Shown: in pieces, positions 61,736 to 64,000 of the stretch
Position numbering within the stretch: the stretch's first letter is position 1
Layout: each line of letters begins with the position of its first letter
Origin: Brachionus koreanus
Lineage: Eukaryota; Rotifera; Eurotatoria; Ploima; Brachionidae
Length of the DNA stretch: 64,000 bases
Direction of reading: 5' to 3'
NCBI GenBank assembly: GCA_016987375.1
Contig: PJRA01000220.1
Location: forward strand, 40,650-104,649
Made by a program: the position numbers and the translations under genes
Notes under the pieces: generated by a model
What the model saw: only the letters and a program-made list of their open reading frames with translations
Databases searched by the model: none
Told to the model about the DNA's origin: nothing

Positions 61736-63066
61736 CTAATCATTAGATAATTTTCTAAACGATTCTTCGCCGTTTAATCCACCAGTATGCCACACTGGCG
61801 GAAACGTCCACTCTGCACTACTAGACCTAGTGAAAAATCTTTGTTTTTTTTCTTTAAAAATTTTTTCCAATTCGACTTTATCATTAGCTGTGGCTTTAAA
61901 TAGCTTGGTAAAATTGAGATTAAATTTCGCCTGAGAAACTGCTCGAGGAATTAAATTGTAGTCTTTTGCCCATTCTGGTACTGGTTTATTTGGCTCATCT
62001 TCGTCATCCGTCTCATCACAAGATCCAAGTTCTTCAATTCCATAATTTTCTATCTTTGGCTTGCTCAAATTTATATCGGCTGAAATCGATCTTTTTCGAG
62101 CTTGATTTTTAATCTTATTACTAATAATAATTGTTGCATTATTGTCTAAATAAACAGAAAAAAACATAAAATCAAAATTAAAAAATTTAAGCCCAATTTT
62201 ACTTATTTGTTTGGAATTTTTAAGCGGTTTTTGTTTAATTGAATTGATAATATCAGTCTTAAACAAAAAAAAAATAGAAAAAAAAATTTAATTTTCAAAT
62301 AAAATTTTTAAATCGAATTTTAATTTTCACCTTCTGATTTAGATTAATTAATTGAGCTTTAGCTGGCAATCTTTGCTTTTGGACAGTGGTGTTTGCTTTA
62401 ATAGAAAACGTTGTATTTTTTTTAAGAGCATTTTTTGTATCTAATTTAAAAGCAGGATCAAACGTTGAATTGACTGATTTGAATGATTGTTGATGATCTT
62501 GTTTTAGGCTTGATAGAGATGTTTCAGAGCAATCTAATGAAGAAACTGTGCTAGTTGAGCCAATTCTTTTGGGTCGTTCATCGGCTATTTTTTTCTTTGC
62601 CGCTTCCATCAACTTTTTGCATCTATTCGAATCGTACTTCAAGTCATCTGGATTGATTTTTTTATTCAATTGACTAGATAAATAAAAAATAATATCAAAA
62701 TTTTGCTCTTGTTATTTTTCATATTTTTTTTGCATACTTTATCCTAAAAGTTGTTTGAGTAATTTTTTGTCTATTTGGAGTTTTAATGACCGAATTGTTG
62801 GCAATATTTGATTTATTAAGTGGCTTTGAACAGTCTATCTTATGATTTACGACCAACGGATTTTTTTTAACTGCATTTACTACTTTATGTGCTTGATTAG
62901 ACGTGTTTATTAAGTTGTTACTTGACGTTTTATTAATTTCTTTTACTATATCTTTGACAAAGTGAGAAACATTTTTGATTGATTTTCGCTTTGAATCTTT
63001 CTTAGCGAGTGAAATACGCTTTTTCCTTTGTTCAATTGATGATCTAATAGGAGACACTTTTTTCTA
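61736..63066 (-). CDS. INCENP: Inner centromere protein (INCENP), 5' end unresolved
   Basis: INCENP is the scaffold of the chromosomal passenger complex and activates Aurora B through its IN-box. The last exon carries that box: 'ENYGIEELGSCDETDDED', 'EPNKPVPEWAKDYNLIPRA', 'LEKIFKEKKQRFFTRSSSAE' and 'WTFPPVWHTGG'. This matches the (D/E)YG...D.STDDE...P.P.WA...L and R.SSA.W layout, including the serines phosphorylated by Aurora B. Four exons are seen (about 62738-63066, 62331-62673, about 62210-62250, 61736-about 62145). Upstream are basic, Ser/Asn-rich segments ('SPIRSSIEQRKKRISLAKKD'). The first visible exon begins after an AG at about 63067 with KKVSPIRSS and no ATG, so an upstream exon is missing from this model. 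No long SAH coiled coil is seen, so the protein is short for an INCENP. Confidence 0.85.
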
Positions 63067-63167
63067 AAAAAAATTTTAATTTTTGTTATCATAACTCAGC
63101 ATGGCAATCAAATATGACAACTGACTGGACATCTGAAAAGAAATCTATATAACGAATAATAAGTTTT

Positions 63168-63200
63168 GTCATTCCTTATATTCTTTATATAAGGAATGAC
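63168..63200. repeat. Perfect 13-bp inverted repeat next to MITE copy 3
   Basis: GTCATTCCTTATA (63168-63180) pairs exactly with TATAAGGAATGAC (63188-63200) over a 7-nt loop. It lies 10 bases before the TTAA of the MITE. Confidence 0.7.
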
Positions 63201-63209
63201 TAAACGCAA

Positions 63210-63411
63210 TTAACACTCAAAGGACCGGTGTCAATTTGACACCTTTTTTATGCTCTTTTTCTTTGGCATCGTTTATCTAATTTCCAAATTTTTTTTTAAT
63301 ATTTATTCATAGTAAAAGATTCAGAAAGTTTTAGGTGGATATGATTTATTCTTTATAAGATAAATGAGAAAAAAGAAAGTTTTAAATTGTCACCGGTTCT
63401 TTGAGTGTTAA
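63210..63411. mobile_element. piggyBac-like MITE, copy 3
   Basis: The best preserved copy, with intact TTAA at both ends (63210-63213 and 63408-63411). The left end CACTCAAAGGACCGGTGTCA and right end TGTCACCGGTTCTTTGAGTG are inverted over about 20 bases with one mismatch region. The interior is AT-rich and non-coding. Confidence 0.8.
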
Positions 63412-63429
63412 AGAGGCAGTATGTGGATA

Positions 63430-64000
63430 AGAGAAAAAAATGGCAACAAACGCAAAAAGAAATCCAAAGCTTGTATATAATTAATGAAAAAAAGCCATAG
63501 ACACTTCGATTAGAGCATTAAACATTATAAGTTCAGATAACAAACTAATGTTACTGGAATATTACCAACCATCTGGAAAAAAGCTCTTCTAAAGAAGGAA
63601 ACAGGTTACAACGGCCAAATTATGGTCTGATTTCGTTGATTTGATTAAAACTCAAGTTTTACGATTTTAGTAAGCGTTTGATAAACTAATTTCTAACTGG
63701 GGGTTCCCAACAAGTCGTACTTGGTGAAGCAAAATCAGACTGGCCTGAAGTCACAAGCGGGCTTTCTCAAAGTTCCGTCCTTGGACTCATTTTATTCATT
63801 ATTTATAAATAAAAAGAGAGTATACACAACAACCGAACACCTTCCATACTGGAAGCCTGCGAAGGATTCTGGGGATACACTGGCCTGAGATACTGTCAAA
63901 TGCTGACCTATACAAAAAATCTAATTCAGAGCTATTGAGTCAATGCATTAAGAACAAAAGATTGCGATGGCTTGGGCATATACTTAGAATGAAAGAAAAA
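63430..64000 (+). mobile_element. RTE-like non-LTR retrotransposon relic, cut by window end
   Basis: Eroded RT pieces such as 'VTGNIPTIWKKALLKKE' (about 63550-63600) precede a repeat segment (from about 63843: CCATACTGGAAGCCTGCGAA) shared with 918-1024 and 42308-42480. It continues 'ALRTKDCDGLGIYLE' in a decayed frame, equivalent to the 'LGH.LRM' region of the family. The element runs off the window. Confidence 0.7.

Overview
This is a eukaryotic, metazoan nuclear window. It is very AT-rich, and its genes have short introns, mostly about 45 to 65 nt, with T-rich acceptors. The proteins include animal-type SUFU (Hedgehog pathway), LRRC61, an ATP8B-class flippase, membrane-anchored glycerol kinase, INCENP and cytosolic AlaRS. 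The composition, compact genes, short introns and possible spliced-leader acceptors would suit a small lophotrochozoan or gnathiferan such as a monogonont rotifer (Brachionus-like). That placement is inference and not proven here. I see no rRNA, tRNA, CRISPR or bacterial operon.

Layout. 0-1.1 kb: an eroded non-LTR retrotransposon. 2.9-4.0 kb (+): an unrecognised two-exon protein, followed by a piggyBac-like MITE. 6.5-10.3 kb (+): an SR-repeat nuclear protein. 11.3-13.8 kb (-): PUS7, divergent from AARS1 (14.1-17.4 kb, +), followed closely by RPUSD2 (17.6-21.65 kb, +), whose large intron holds a perfect hairpin and a pogo/Tigger deletion derivative. 21.9-24.9 kb (-): a tandem SPRY protein with a possible CaaX end. 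26.6-28.2 kb (+): SUFU, then LRRC61 only 158 bp downstream (28.4-29.4 kb). 30.5-31.8 kb (+): an unrecognised six-exon gene. 32-34.3 kb: a second MITE and two retrotransposon remnants. 35.6-42.9 kb (-): ATP8B-type flippase with LINE relics in an intron. 46.3-48.8 kb (+): glycerol kinase. 49.6-51.4 kb: a Jockey-like LINE and a solo LTR. 52.2-59.5 kb (-): acetyl-CoA carboxylase, almost all in one 6.76 kb exon. 61.7-63.1 kb (-): INCENP. 63.2-64 kb: a third MITE and a truncated LINE.

Functional relations. PUS7, AARS1 and RPUSD2 all act on RNA or tRNA and sit side by side, which may mean shared expression. The SUFU-LRRC61 and AARS1-RPUSD2 pairs are tight, same-strand neighbours with an AATAAA between them and a pyrimidine-rich AG directly before the downstream ATG. 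That is the layout expected of trans-spliced operons, and I consider it the most interesting testable feature. Glycerol kinase and acetyl-CoA carboxylase are lipid or glycerol metabolism genes but are separated by mobile-element DNA.

All exon models were read by eye from splice consensus and protein similarity recalled from the families. The 5' ends of the SPRY gene and INCENP are unresolved.
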